Translations under genes and position numbers: made by a program | The notes under the pieces: generated by a model | Database searches by the model: none | Told to the model about the DNA's origin: nothing | What the model saw: only the letters and a program-made list of their open reading frames with translations | In this document: positions 13,449 to 23,843 of the stretch, piece after piece | Layout: each line of letters begins with the position of its first letter | Position numbering within the stretch: the stretch's first letter is position 1 | Source of the DNA: Parasitella parasitica | Lineage: Eukaryota > Mucoromycota > Mucoromycetes > Mucorales > Mucoraceae | DNA length: 64,000 nucleotides | Assembly: GCA_025201805.1 (NCBI GenBank) | Contig: MU619354.1 | Coordinates: 1-64,000, forward strand | Direction of reading: 5' to 3'

Positions 13449-16408
13449 CTAAGAGGTTAATTGAATAAATTTGCGCTTCTTCTCATCGTCAGCAGGTTTG
13501 TTCGCATTTTCATCAAAGAAATCAGAAGTATTTCTTGATTTATAATCGCGTTGAAGGTATGTCAATGCAGCTCTATTATACCCCATCACGTCTTTTTGGC
13601 GCTGTAATTGTACACGGAGATGGAAACGAATAGAATCAAGCATGGGACGCATCATTCTATTAGCAACAATTTGATTGTGATGTGTCTTGACGACAGAGAA
13701 AAGTACGCGAGATATCAGGACAATGCTCCAATTCTATGAAATAAAGATTCAATTACGAGTTCAAGACATTGCAACAATCAAAAGTACCTTCTTTGCCCAA
13801 CTTTCAATGTATGAAAACAAAGACATGACTTTAGAAAAGGGCAAGATCATGAGTGCTTCTTCAAGATCATTAGCTCTGATTTTCTTGAGCACATCTAATA
13901 CATATCTATCAGGCTCAATATCACCCATAGCCATTAAAATAGCATGACGCTGGGGAGGTTGACCAGGTAAACCACGAGCTTTCGCATTCTCATATGCTAG
14001 CCAACCATTCTTCTCTTCATCGCCAATATCCATCGCTTCAATTACCCTTTCACCAGCTTTCAGGGTTTCCATAGTTTGTTTACCAGCAGAGTCTACTTCC
14101 ATGTCACCTGCATTTACATTTGTCTTTTCTAACTGACTCACAAGTGTGTTTTCATAAAGATCTTCTAGTTCTTTTTCACGTTCTTCTTCCAAGAAAAGCT
14201 GTTCATCAGTCTTTTCCCAAACACGCATAGATCTATCATGAGAGCCCGTCACCACAAAGGAGCCATGCTTGGAAACAGCCAGAGCCCATACTTCACCATG
14301 ATGGCCTTCTAATTTCATAATATTTTCAAACTTATCACCATCCCAGTACTTGACAGTTTTGTCTTTAGAAACGGTGAAAAAGTAGTGAGTACCCCAAACG
14401 AACTGAATGGACATGACACTCTCTTGATGCGCAAACAGGGATTTATGGCAATCACCGAAATCCAGACCCCATAGTTTAACATTCTTATCGGCGGAGCAGG
14501 TAGCGATCAACATGTTATCAGATGAAATGTCCATCGATAAAACTGGCAGCTTGTGGCCATATAAAGACAAAAAGAATTTGAGTGTATCATGGTAAAACAC
14601 CTTGACAGTTGAATCTAATAAAGATACTGCCATTAAATTTTGATCTGGGCTATATCGCAGGCATAGAACTTCATCAGACATTTTGAGTGTTCTCATATGA
14701 ATAAAAGTTAGCCGCTTAACAGTGCTGTTTTTATCTTGCACCATATCGAAATCCCAAAATTTGACGTCCTTGTCTGCACTACCGGTAGCAAAACCACGTT
14801 TATCGGGACGCACTTGAAGAGAGTAAATAGCGCCATCGTGAGCTTTGACAGATTCTATTAATGACGAGGAGCCGATATCGTATAATTCTAATTCACCCGT
14901 CTTGGTACCAATGAGAATATGCTTGTTACCAGGCAAAAATGCACTACAAAGTGCAAACCCACATTCGATAGAACGAATGCAAGATCTTGTCTTCATATTC
15001 CACACCTTTAGTAGATTACTTGATGCAGAAGCTAATAATTCATCGTCGCTGCTAAGCGTCAAAGTACGAATATCTGATCTATGGCCAGGAACATCAATAG
15101 AATATAAACGGGATGCCTCTGTTTCTTCCTTCTTTTCATGCGTAATAGGGACAGCATATGACTCGATAGTGTTATTGCTCAAGGAAGCGACGATTCGAAT
15201 TTCACCAGCCTTCTCGACATCTACAACAGGAGCGAAATCAAAGCTGCGAACTTTAGCAGGTGTGCGTACCAAGCATTCTGTTGTGAATTCATCTTGAACT
15301 TCAATGTCGTTGCTGATCTCAGTCTCATCCTTTCCCTTCTCTCTTGCTCTCTTCTTTCTACGTTGGATCTTCTTACGAATGCTTTCATGATCACGCAATT
15401 TAAAAATTTCCACTGATTTATCGTTCGCTTGAACACCTACAAATTTTCCAGATGGGTGAAATTGAATGGTAACAATACGATCACGAGATTGACGAGGAAT
15501 TTGGCCATACACATTAATGGCTTTTTGTAGTGTGGAAGGTGTACTACTATCGATTTGCATTTGATCTTCTTGTCCAAGTTCCTCCAAAGATAGACCTAAG
15601 ATCTTCCAATCAATCTTCCAGGCTTTAAGTTGAGCTTCGGAACCACCAGAAATGATAACCTTTTCGTCGTTGGATACAGCAAATGACCAGACTTCGCTTC
15701 TATGACCGACCAAAGTTTCTCTACAATACTGAGCTGATAAATCCCATAATTTGATCAAGGTGTCCTTGGATGATGAAAGAACATAGCCTTCTTTAGACAC
15801 ACCAACTTCAGTTTCAGCATCTATCTTTTTTGAACCCAAAAAAGCCAAGCAAGTGATTTGATCTTTATGACCCTTCAGACGATATAAACCAGATTCTGAT
15901 ATGATATCCCAAATGATAAGGTCCGTATCTCTTGATCCAGAAGCAAGACGAGTTCCATCGCTATCAAATGCTAGAGCAGTAACAGCAGATCGATGCCCGC
16001 TCAGTGTTACTGTAGATGTGTTGGTCTGAATATTCCAGATTCGAATAGTGCCATTGCCATAACTATCCAAATTCAAACATTAATAACAAGCAGTTTTGAC
16101 GGTTTCAAATCATTAACATTACCCAACAGCAAAATCTTTGTTATTTGGGCTTTTTGAAATGCATGTAACTTCTGAGTTATTTCCAAATTCTCTCCATTTA
16201 CCAACCTAAGCGATAAATTAGTGATATTCAGTGATGAGATGTGAATGCTTTGTACCTCCACACCCTTCTTGAGATCCCAAAGGATGACTTCTTCAAGTGC
16301 AGGAGCAATTGCAATTTTGCCAGTATGATCATAAATAACGTTTGCAAGCGTAGAAGCAATAACACCAAATGTCGCTAATGGTTCATAACGAAGATATGCT
16401 TTCACCAT
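13449..16408 (-). CDS. UTP12: U3 snoRNP / small-subunit processome WD40 protein UTP12 (DIP2, WDR3)
   Basis: The protein has about 930 residues, the usual length for the family. I chose the start MVKAYLRYEPLATFGVIAS (16408) because yeast Dip2 and human WDR3 begin this way. An in-frame ATG 81 nt upstream at 16489 is less likely. Four exons: a 50-nt intron with branch-like CACTAAT restores KKGVEVGKWREF...EVTCISKSP; a second near 16070-16125 restores FAVGYGNGTIRIWN; a third near 13700-13772 precedes the last exon. Two tandem WD40 propellers carry many GH...WD repeats, for example ISESGLYRLKGHKDQITCL, and VTGSHDRSMRVWE. The last 200 residues are the helical Utp12 domain. The protein acts in the nucleolus with Utp13, Utp18 and U3 in 18S pre-rRNA cleavage. 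Confidence 0.96.
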
Positions 16409-16886
16409 GATGTCGTTGATGGGCAGTTCGAAGAAATTGAGGAATTGAAACTTTTTTATGGCTCTTTTGGTTGAAGTCGTGACCTTCAATCCTTTTCATG
16501 GATGTCAGTGGCGTCCTTACATGTCGTCCATTACGAATGACTTGATTTAAGAACAAAAGAATTCCTGATTACATTAAATGAAACTGATAACCGATAAACT
16601 GTTAAGTAACATGGAGATGGTCGCGATACATTGTATGTTGATTTTAAGTCAATTTAAACATGATATGGCTGCATTATATCAAGTGTTGCAACTATTTATC
16701 TACTTTGACATCTTTTTCTGCTAAAAATAATTTTCATAGCAATTTTATGGTTATATTGGCTCTTTCCATGTCTTAATCAATTACTACTACCTTCGCTAAT
16801 GCTAAATCCTGTCATCATAATCTACATGTTATGTTGCCATGGTAACATAAACTCCGCTCTAAACTCCGATAATTGCGTGAGGTTGG
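16409..16886. promoter_or_regulatory. Divergent promoter region, UTP12 / twin-CX9C gene
   Basis: About 480 bp separate the two starts. Apart from the X-box at 16829-16850, I see only AT-rich DNA and no obvious TATA box close to either start. Confidence 0.55.
16829..16850. promoter_or_regulatory. RFX-type X-box palindrome in the UTP12/COX23-like divergent promoter
   Basis: A 22-bp palindrome with one mismatched pair, centred on GTTGCCATGGTAAC (16833-16846). The core matches the RFX-family X-box consensus GTNRCC-N2-RGYAAC exactly. Fungal RFX proteins (yeast Rfx1/Crt1) bind such sites. It lies 37 bp upstream of the first ATG of the downstream gene and 421 bp from the UTP12 start. Regulation by RFX is inferred from the motif alone. 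Confidence 0.7.
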
Positions 16887-17263
16887 ATGCCAGGGCCCAA
16901 AATCGTTTGTTTCTCTTTTCCTAACACTAAAAATCGTGGAATGCCTCTCACAAAACCTCCACCACCACCACCAAAGCCTCAATTTGACGAGCCATCAACA
17001 CCCAAGGACTTTAATGAAAAGTTTAAGGTCAAGGAAACCACTAAATACATGAATCCTTGCGCTTTAGAGGAAAAAGAAAGCATGAAATGTCTTGATAAAA
17101 ATAATTATGATAAAAAACAGTGCGATTACTATTTTATGCAATATAAAGAATGCAAAAAGAAATGGGTAATATTTAGATAATTTCTTTCGAATGATTCGCA
17201 TACTAAATTCAGTTATCATAGATGGAAAACAGACGTGCACTTCGAAGAGCGGGACAACTTTAA
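16887..17263 (+). CDS. Twin-CX9C mitochondrial protein, Cox23/CHCHD7-like
   Basis: Two exons (16887-17165 and 17222-17263; 56-nt intron with CACTAAAT-like branch region). The product is 106 residues from the first ATG, or 88 from the in-frame ATG at 16941 (MPLTKPPPPPPKPQ), which may be the true start. Both CX9C motifs are intact: C-ALEEKESMK-C and C-DYYFMQYKE-C. The short last exon adds MENRRALRRAGQL. A proline-rich N-terminus precedes a CHCH domain. Proteins of this family are oxidised by Mia40 in the intermembrane space, and Cox23 helps cytochrome c oxidase assembly. The exact ortholog (Cox23 or another small CHCH protein) is an inference from spacing. Confidence 0.82.
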
Positions 17264-17403
17264 TTTACTCACACATCTCATAATTCATTTGAAGTTTTCT
17301 AAACATGTAGACCAATGTATGCATCTGCTTCTTTGATTGCGCACCGAAATATTCGTGCGAATTGTAATGGATTTTATTGAAGAAATAAAGTAGATTAAAC
17401 AAT

Positions 17404-17851
17404 TTAATCAAAGAGACCTGATCCATGATGTTAAAATCGCATTTTATGGCCTTTATATCATAAAACTTACCGAAACCCATATCGTCATCAGACTCTTCTT
17501 TCTCTTCGGCCTTGGCCTCCTCAGCAGGAGCATCAGCAGCGGCGGCACCACCAGCGGCGGCACCACCAGCAACAGCAGAACCGGAACCAGGAGCACCAAC
17601 ATTCAAGAGAAGGGCCTTGAGGTCTTGACCAGCGAGGGCCTTAGCATAAAGGGAGAACCAGATAGGCTCAACCTCAACACCAGCGGCAGCAACAAGGGTT
17701 TGGAGCTTGTCAGCCTAAAAAAATTGCATGTACATGTATCAATAATCTGTAGCCAAATAATTTCAATCTGTTAAGAAAAACTTACAGTGATTTCGACATT
17801 GTCATCTTCAAGGATGAGAGCAGCATAGACGACAGCAAGTTCGGCAGACAT
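17404..17851 (-). CDS. RPP1: 60S acidic ribosomal stalk protein P1
   Basis: The protein starts [22 protein letters not shown]. An intron (about 17728-17787) is followed by [27 protein letters not shown]. After this come the Ala/Gly hinge ([19 protein letters not shown]), an acidic stretch and the conserved tail. A second intron interrupts the tail after MGFG: reading on would give GKFYD..., while splicing to the acceptor near 17421 restores MGFGLFD and a stop at 17404. P1 binds P0 and P2 on the ribosomal stalk and recruits translational GTPases through the LFD tail. The gene is convergent with the CX9C gene (140 nt between stops). Confidence 0.96.
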
Positions 17852-17891
17852 ACTATGAATAATATAAGTTAGATTATAATGTTTATCGTAT

Positions 17892-17915
17892 GATGGATGG
17901 ATGGATGGATGGATG
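17892..17915. promoter_or_regulatory. (GATG)6 / CATC repeat just upstream of RPP1
   Basis: Six perfect GATG tetramers lie 40-65 bp upstream of the P1 start and read as CATC repeats on the gene's strand. The P0 gene in this window has a related CATCCATC-containing stretch upstream (23754-23777). The ribosomal-protein-gene link is inference. It could be a plain microsatellite. Confidence 0.45.
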
Positions 17916-18112
17916 CTTCTACGTACGTGCAAAATATGTATGTGGTAAGAGGAGGGATTAGTGACACACCAAAGCGATTTGTGAATTTGACGGATCCATT
18001 CATGAAGCAAAAAAGTCACAGTAGTGATTTTCAGTGCGGCGTTTCAAAAAAAAAAAAAAAAAAAGTTTGTAAAAAGTTATTAACAATTCGACTAAATCCG
18101 GTAAATTCCTGC

Positions 18113-18345
18113 AAATAAGTCTTGATAATGCTTCACCAGTCAAAATAAAGTGCTTATCGGATAGCCTTGATCATGAGGGTCTTAGACAAATATAAAATAC
18201 GGCTTGATTTGTTCCTTAAACAAAAGAATGGGTATTTATATGTATTTTATTATAAAATTTAGCGTTTAATGTTGCTGAGTGTGTGTATATATAGGCAGAC
18301 AAAGAGAACAAGATATGTTTTCAAAGCTGGCACCACGGTAGGGAA
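18113..18345 (+). repeat. Dispersed repeat family C, copy 1
   Basis: About 230 bp align to 34204-34440 in the same orientation. Shared blocks include AATAAG(T/C)CTT..ATGCTTCACC, AATAAAGT, CCTGATCATGA-like sequence, GACTTGGTTT/GGCTTGATTT and TTTATATGTATTTT. It is non-coding. Copy 1 lies just upstream of a broken MULE-type coding fragment, so the repeat may be the end of that transposon, but copy 2 has no coding fragment beside it. Confidence 0.6.
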
Positions 18346-18540
18346 TGTATAATTGATAGTTGGTGGTGTTTATAGCGGGAGTTATGGACCAAAACTACCG
18401 TAACGGTTATCAAGCTAAATTCCGAAAGAAGAAACAGATGATTTTGGTTACTTTTTATAAGTCTTATTTATTTCATGAATATAAGCATTCCTGTCGAGGC
18501 ATAATCTCCCATAACTGAAAGACTTACCGTTTCCGTAGAC

Positions 18541-19000
18541 TTGCTTGACAAAACAGTTGCAAGCTATGTCAGAAAACATGCAGTTTGTTGGATTTCCAAA
18601 CGTCATGTTGAATATTCTTCAGAAGCAAACAAACCCGATGAAAACCAGCAGCAAAGTACGCGTAAGAGACAAATATTGCATCCTGAAGTATGGTACAATG
18701 AGTATACTTGTCATTTAGCAGGAAAGAAGTGTCATCAAAATCAGGACACAGGCAAAAATGGTAAACCTAAAAAAAAACAAGTCAAAAAAACAAGGATGCA
18801 TGGCTAGATTTAAGGAAATTGTGTACAAAGCAGATCCAGCCAACGTAGTGCTCATAACAGAAAAAGAGCACAATCACTGAATTTGGTTAGTGGAAGACCT
18901 TTAGTACTTTCCAGTTTCGGATGAAGCAAAGGCATTGATCGAGATTCGCTTGCGTCAAGGATATCGAAAGAGAGAAGCTCTTTTTTTACAAAGGTGAATC
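18541..19000 (+). pseudogene. Broken MULE-type transposase N-terminal zinc-finger domain
   Basis: The first frame reads on to RMHG-stop at about 18807 and contains YTCHLAGKKCHQNQ. After a one-base shift in an A-rich run (about 18768-18795) the coding sense continues as GCMARFKEIVYKADPANVV, then LITEKEHNH. Two in-frame stops follow, with the frame continuing as PVSDEAKALIEIRLRQGYRKREA to about 18995. The C...H...GC.ARF...EHNH pattern is the FLYWCH/FAR1-like finger found before Mutator-like (MULE) transposases. The catalytic region is missing, so this is a dead fragment. Confidence 0.72.
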
Positions 19001-20008
19001 GTTTATTTTCCATATTGGAAACTAATATAAAAATTAAGCTTTTTGATTGGCTGAAATTATTTAAAAAATTTAGTACATCCGCGTTCTTTTAACTTCGGTT
19101 TGATTGATTGAATGCAAAGTCTCAAGAGGCACCACTTTATTTATGGCCTTTGGAGAATGTTTTAGCTGTATGTAGCTCTTAGATCTGCATACTATTTGTC
19201 ACAGGTTTGCAGCAAACCTAAACATCATAAATTGAAACCATACACAAGTTAAATAATGAATAAAAAATCAGTTTTCATAGATTAAATAGACATTAAAATT
19301 AACAGATTTTTTCGAAACTTTAGACAGTAGAAGCTTATTTGGGTTATAGCAGCCGAAAGTATTGTATCTGCCCCAGCAGGTGATGCATCTACAACTAAAT
19401 GCATTCGAAATAATATCAGGTTTCCCATGCATATCCATGTTATTGTCGATCTATCATATACATTTCATGAAATGTTGCGAAATACAAAGTAGAAAAGCGT
19501 TCTTTTGCTGAATCTCTATTCTCTAGCAATGCTAAGAACAAGGTACATTATTGATTATTTGACTATATATAGTGATTACTCTCAAGTTATATATCTAAAG
19601 TAATCATTGTTACTTTTTTGGGCTTCATGCTCATTGAAAAGCATTTACCTTTTTGTTGTACTTTTCGTTTGTTTATCAATGCAATATGCCAAATAGAGTG
19701 GGCATCTAATATTCAGTTCCCAAGAACAATATGTAGAATGTCTTTAAATAGATTTATTTTAATTGTAGACCGGGGAGCATTCAATAGATAAATTACTTGT
19801 CAGACATACTCGTGTTCATCGGACCGTTTGAGTTTCACAGTAAATTATGTTGGCGACCACAAATAGTTTGCACAAGATGGAAATATATTACATTGATTTC
19901 ATATTGTTGACATGGAATGGGAGTAAACCAAAAGTTCAAGAGATAAAGGTAATATAAAAGAAAGGGGAAGATGAGTATATGAACTGTATCAGGGGACTAT
20001 GCTATCAT
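19001..20008. other. Gene-free stretch downstream of the MULE fragment
   Basis: About 1 kb of AT-rich DNA with no ORF that shows a domain. The decayed remainder of the MULE element might be here, but I could not recognise it. Confidence 0.5.
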
Positions 20009-20641
20009 TTATTGGCCCTGTCCTGGTTGATTTACAGGCGTATTTTCATCTGGTTTATAAGCTGGAGGTGGTGCTTGTATTGATTCAGGAATGATACGAT
20101 CATTGTGAGGCGGTTGAGTAGAAGAAGCTTGCTGCATCATGTATAATTGGGCTTCATTTTCTTGTGCCAATCTTTTGCGCATTCCTTTTATACTTCTGAC
20201 TATATACCAGATCAAAATAGCAACTATGAAAAGACCAACAAAAATTATAAACACAAATCTATTATTTTGTCTAAGCCAGCTCTGCTGGTTTCCAGGGTTT
20301 GTGTATTCATTTGCGTCCCAGCCTGTGCTCTGCACGGAGGGTACAGCATGTGTGTGAGTACTAGTCGTTGTTGGAATGGAAGGATCCGTAGATGACGGGA
20401 TAACAGAAGTGGGTATGGAGTGTGCTGATGAATGAGAAGTCGAAGAAGAAGTGGATGGCAGTGTCATTGAAATACTGTTATTACTGCTATTAATTATATC
20501 ATTTGTAGTATTAGAGGTGGCAGTAGAGGTGGCAGTGGCAATGGCGCTGTTTGTTTCGATAGCTTCATTGGTGGTCTGTGCTAATATAATAGTAAATAAA
20601 TATGCTAATAATATTATCAAAAAATGCTTTGATAAGCTCAT
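20009..20641 (-). CDS. Single-pass membrane protein with S/T-rich ectodomain and PPxY motif
   Basis: 210 residues, no introns. An N-terminal signal peptide (MSLSKHFLIILLAYLFTIILA) precedes a Ser/Thr/Asn-rich ectodomain of about 100 residues that is suited to heavy O-glycosylation. One transmembrane helix follows (FVFIIFVGLFIVAILIWYIV, about residues 130-149), then a basic flank (RSIKGMRKR) and a 55-residue cytosolic tail with PPPAY. This layout resembles fungal wall-stress sensors of the Mid2/Wsc type and other mucin-like plasma-membrane proteins, but there is no WSC domain and I do not name a function. The PPxY could bind Nedd4/Rsp5 WW domains (inference). Confidence 0.8.
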   Translation of the reverse strand: MSLSKHFLIILLAYLFTIILAQTTNEAIETNSAIATATSTATSNTTNDIINSSNNSISMTLPSTSSSTSHSSAHSIPTSVIPSSTDPSIPTTTSTHTHAVPSVQSTGWDANEYTNPGNQQSWLRQNNRFVFIIFVGLFIVAILIWYIVRSIKGMRKRLAQENEAQLYMMQQASSTQPPHNDRIIPESIQAPPPAYKPDENTPVNQPGQGQ

Positions 20642-21596
20642 TATTTAAGAGGAAAATGCGAAAAATTGTACTATTAAGCACAAGCAAGAAAAGCGAAAGA
20701 AAGGGGAATTTGGAACAAATGAAAAAGAAGAGAATAAAGGAAAGAGGGAGCAATCTGTTCTATTTGTTCCCCCGCGAAAAATAATGTTCACAAAAGGATT
20801 AGAAGAGGCCTGGGATCAGCACTTGGATTGTTAGAGTCAAACGAGGGTCTCGATCGTCAAGGTCTTTTGGTGATAATAATAAAATAGGAGATGAATTTTT
20901 ATTGTACGAGGAATTTTCAGGTCATATATATTGAGGAAATATAGTCAGCGATAGTGGAATGATAAGTATAAATGTATCATTCACACCAAGTTTTGGTTTT
21001 GAGCTGAGTAAATAGTACATTTTAAGCTACTTTTTGTGTCTGCCTGACGGTGCTTGATAGGTTTACTAACGCATTCTAAATTTTCTGAATGTTGGAAGTT
21101 GTTTTCACTCTTTATCTGAATATTTTTATGTCGTAAGTCGATAGTGGAATATTAATCGACCTCCTTCTTATCAGCTAAGCAGGAAGAGGCAGTATATGCT
21201 AATCATTCAAATAGTGCTTGAAAAGCTTCGAGAGAATCCCAAAGACTTCAAAGCGGTTGGAAATAGCAGAGTGCTATAAAAATGTCAAATTACATTGATA
21301 TTTATCATCGATTAAAGCATAAACCAAAAATTTATGTATATTCTGACAAATATAATTATGCAATTTGGTCAAGCTTATCATGATCAAGTAGTTATCTGTA
21401 AATCTAAAGACCAAGACGATATGTATAGAGTTCATGTAGTATCAACATCCCAAAATGGTAAACTCTTGGGATTCAGAGTGATGACATCAAAAAAAGGATG
21501 TAGAGGACTAGGGGAACTCGGAGTAAAAAGACAGAGTGCAAACATTGATTACATTGTTCAATCAACTCTCTTCCCTCTTTATAACATCGTAATTAT
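20642..21596. other. Divergent intergenic region
   Basis: About 950 bp. The part from 21334 to 21596 stays open in the frame of the downstream gene (88 codons from an ATG at 21334), but its sequence does not look like the expected small membrane protein, so I treat it as leader. The rest is AT-rich with no recognisable element. Confidence 0.45.
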
Positions 21597-21893
21597 GAGT
21601 TTGCTCAGTAGTGTTTCTGGTTTTGCTGCCTTTGGTGTTCTCGTCCGTTCATATGCTCTTGGTCTTCAAAAACGTCCCATCTTTTCTAGTGAGTGTTGAA
21701 TCAGTAGAAATTACATAATATTTTGAACCATTTTTTTATAGACCCTAGTAGCCATGTTTTAGCTGCTACTATCTTCGGTTCAACTGGATACTTACTTTAC
21801 AACATACAAGAAAGACAAACAGCTCTTATTGCTGCCAAAAAGGAAACAATGATTACGAACAGAGCTCGCGCAAAAGAACTCGCAACACAATAA
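21597..21893 (+). CDS. Small inner-membrane protein, likely fungal complex I accessory subunit
   Basis: Two exons separated by an intron (about 21690-21741). The product, about 80 residues, begins MSLLSSVSGFAAFGVLVRSYALGLQ and continues KRPIFS-NPSSHVLAATIFGSTGYLLYNIQERQTALI, then AAKKETMITNRARAKEL. Two short hydrophobic helices separated by a RPIFSNPSSH turn and a charged C-terminal helix match my recollection of the small NUXM/14-kDa-type NADH:ubiquinone oxidoreductase subunits of fungi. I cannot confirm this without a search. The frame is open upstream to an ATG at 21334, so a longer N-terminus is possible but unlikely. Confidence 0.6.
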
Positions 21894-22058
21894 ATATCTG
21901 TACAAAGAGATTATATCATCTACACTGTAATAAAAACAACAATGATTTAAAATTGATCAATATGCAATAGACGCATACAATTTGAATCAATTAACAAAAA
22001 TCAGACATGCAGCAAATTGTAATTGAAGTTAGGCAAATTTATTTGTAAAAATACATGC

Positions 22059-23539
22059 TTAGATAAATTCTTCCGTTTCCTTCAATTTTATCTTTCTAGC
22101 CTCTTCTTCTTCGGTTCGAATGCGTTCTACCTCTTTGCGTAGAACAGATGTCAATTTAATCACATTTTTTTCATACTTTGCAGATACGGGAACAATGGGA
22201 ATGGCTGAATTTACTTGCTTCTGAAGTAAAGCCAAATTTTCTTTTGCTGTACCCACTTTATCGGCCTTATTTGCAACGATCAAAGATTGACGTTTTGTGA
22301 GACCAGGTCTGTAAGCTTCTAATTCATACTGCAATGTCTTCAAGTCTTCAAATGGAGAATGTCCACTAACGTCAATGACATAAACTAAAATCTTGGCACG
22401 CTCCACATGTCTAAGGAAAGCGTGTCCCAAGCCTATATTGCGATGTGCTCCTTGGATTAACCCAGGAATATCGGCAACTGTCAGTTGATACTGATCTGCA
22501 TAATCAACAGTGCCAACATACGGGTGCAAGGTTGTGAAAGCATAGTCTGCTTGTTTGGGATGTGCATTTGAGATGGAACTCAACAGCGTTGATTTCCCAG
22601 CATTGGGAAGACCCACCAACCCAATATCTGCAATGGTTTTAAGCTCCAGCTCTATCTCACAAACCTCTCCTTTCCGCCCACGAGTAGCCCATTTTGGCGA
22701 TCGATTTTCAGTTGTCAAAAAATGAGGATTACCATAGCCACCAGCACCACCACGACACAAGATTAACTCTTGATTATGTTCCGTCAAGTCGACTTCAATC
22801 CTCTCTTTCTTTTCAGTGCGGAGACGCCAACGGTAATAACGATCTTCTTCATCCATTAATCTTTCAGCTTGCTTGAAGAAATTAACTCGGCCCTCGGGAG
22901 CGTTGTCTTGTTCAGCTCGAGGATAAAGAACCCAACGGGCTTCACGCTGCTTTTGCTCTTCTTCTGCAGTCAATTCTGCTTCTATTGCCTCTTCCTCTGG
23001 TTCTCGGCTAACTTCTCGAACCACTGTTCCTACTGGCACTTCAATCACTAAATGCTCTCCCATGGTGCCGTGTCTTCCAGCACCAAGACCGTTCTGTCCT
23101 CTTTTCGCACTACACATGCGACCCATTCTTTTAAGTGTGCTCTCGTCCGATGTGGCGCGAATAATAACATTGCCTCCTCGACCTCCATTTCCGCCATTAG
23201 GAGGACCTTTAGCAAGGTACTTTTCTCTTTGAAACGATACACAGCCATCTCCTCCATCACCTCCTCTGGCTTTTACTCGGACAAAATCTACAAACTGTCT
23301 GCCCTTATAGCATAGACTAGTTGAATGACTAGGCCTTGATGAATCTAAACACTGTTACTTACTTTTCCTCGCAGTTTATACTGCACGGAGCCTTTTCTAT
23401 CAAAATCCTCCTCCACATTAAATGAAGAGGCTGTATGAAATTGTGTGACAATTTGCTGTTGGTATCTTGACTTGCACACGTTGGATAGCGCTATAGACAG
23501 CGAATTGGATTTGGTGATAGATCTTGCCAAGAGTAGCAT
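22059..23539 (-). CDS. MTG2: Mitochondrial Obg-family GTPase MTG2
   Basis: 473 residues in two exons (23539-23363 and 23303-22059; 59-nt intron). The N-terminus (MLLLARSITKSNSLSIALSN) is basic and hydroxylated, like a mitochondrial presequence. The glycine-rich Obg fold follows: FVDFVRVKARGGDGGDGC, GPPNGGNGGRGGNV, GAGRHGTMGEHLVIEVPVGT. The GTPase domain has GLPNAGKST (G1), FTTLHPYVG (G2), DIPGLIQGAH (G3), NKAD (G4) and PVSAK (G5). A charged insertion of about 70 residues (EPEEEAIEAELTAEEEQ ... ERIEV) splits the Obg fold. Mtg2 assembles the large mitochondrial ribosomal subunit. The gene is divergent from RPP0. Confidence 0.96.
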
Positions 23540-23843
23540 TGCTTGTCATATAAAAGCTAATAGCTCGGAGCACTGGAGAGAGAGGAGGAGGGTCTGATTG
23601 CAGCACCGGCAATCCAACAACCACACCATTACCGAGCTTACCCGGAGCGACACCATTACACTAGTCACGAAAGGTTGGGATGTGTATAAGATCCAGTTGA
23701 CATTTGAGAAAAGACTAACTCTTCCTCTATCTGCCAGGTAAAATCACGAAGCCATACATCCATCTACCCATCCATCGTAAATACTAACCGATGGTTTATA
23801 ATGCGCAGTTCTTTAAAAAAGTCCTCGAACAGTAATTATCAAC
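23540..23843. promoter_or_regulatory. Divergent promoter MTG2 / RPP0 with CATCC-rich element
   Basis: 304 bp between the two starts. The segment 23754-23777 reads ATACATCCATCTACCCATCC, close to the Rap1-like RPG box consensus of yeast ribosomal-protein genes (ACAYCCRTACAT) and sharing CATCCATC with the RPP1 upstream repeat. Binding by any factor is inference. Confidence 0.45.

Noticed and set aside
14845-15297. 150-codon plus-strand frame inside UTP12
   Set aside because: Antisense shadow of a well-supported WD40 coding exon.
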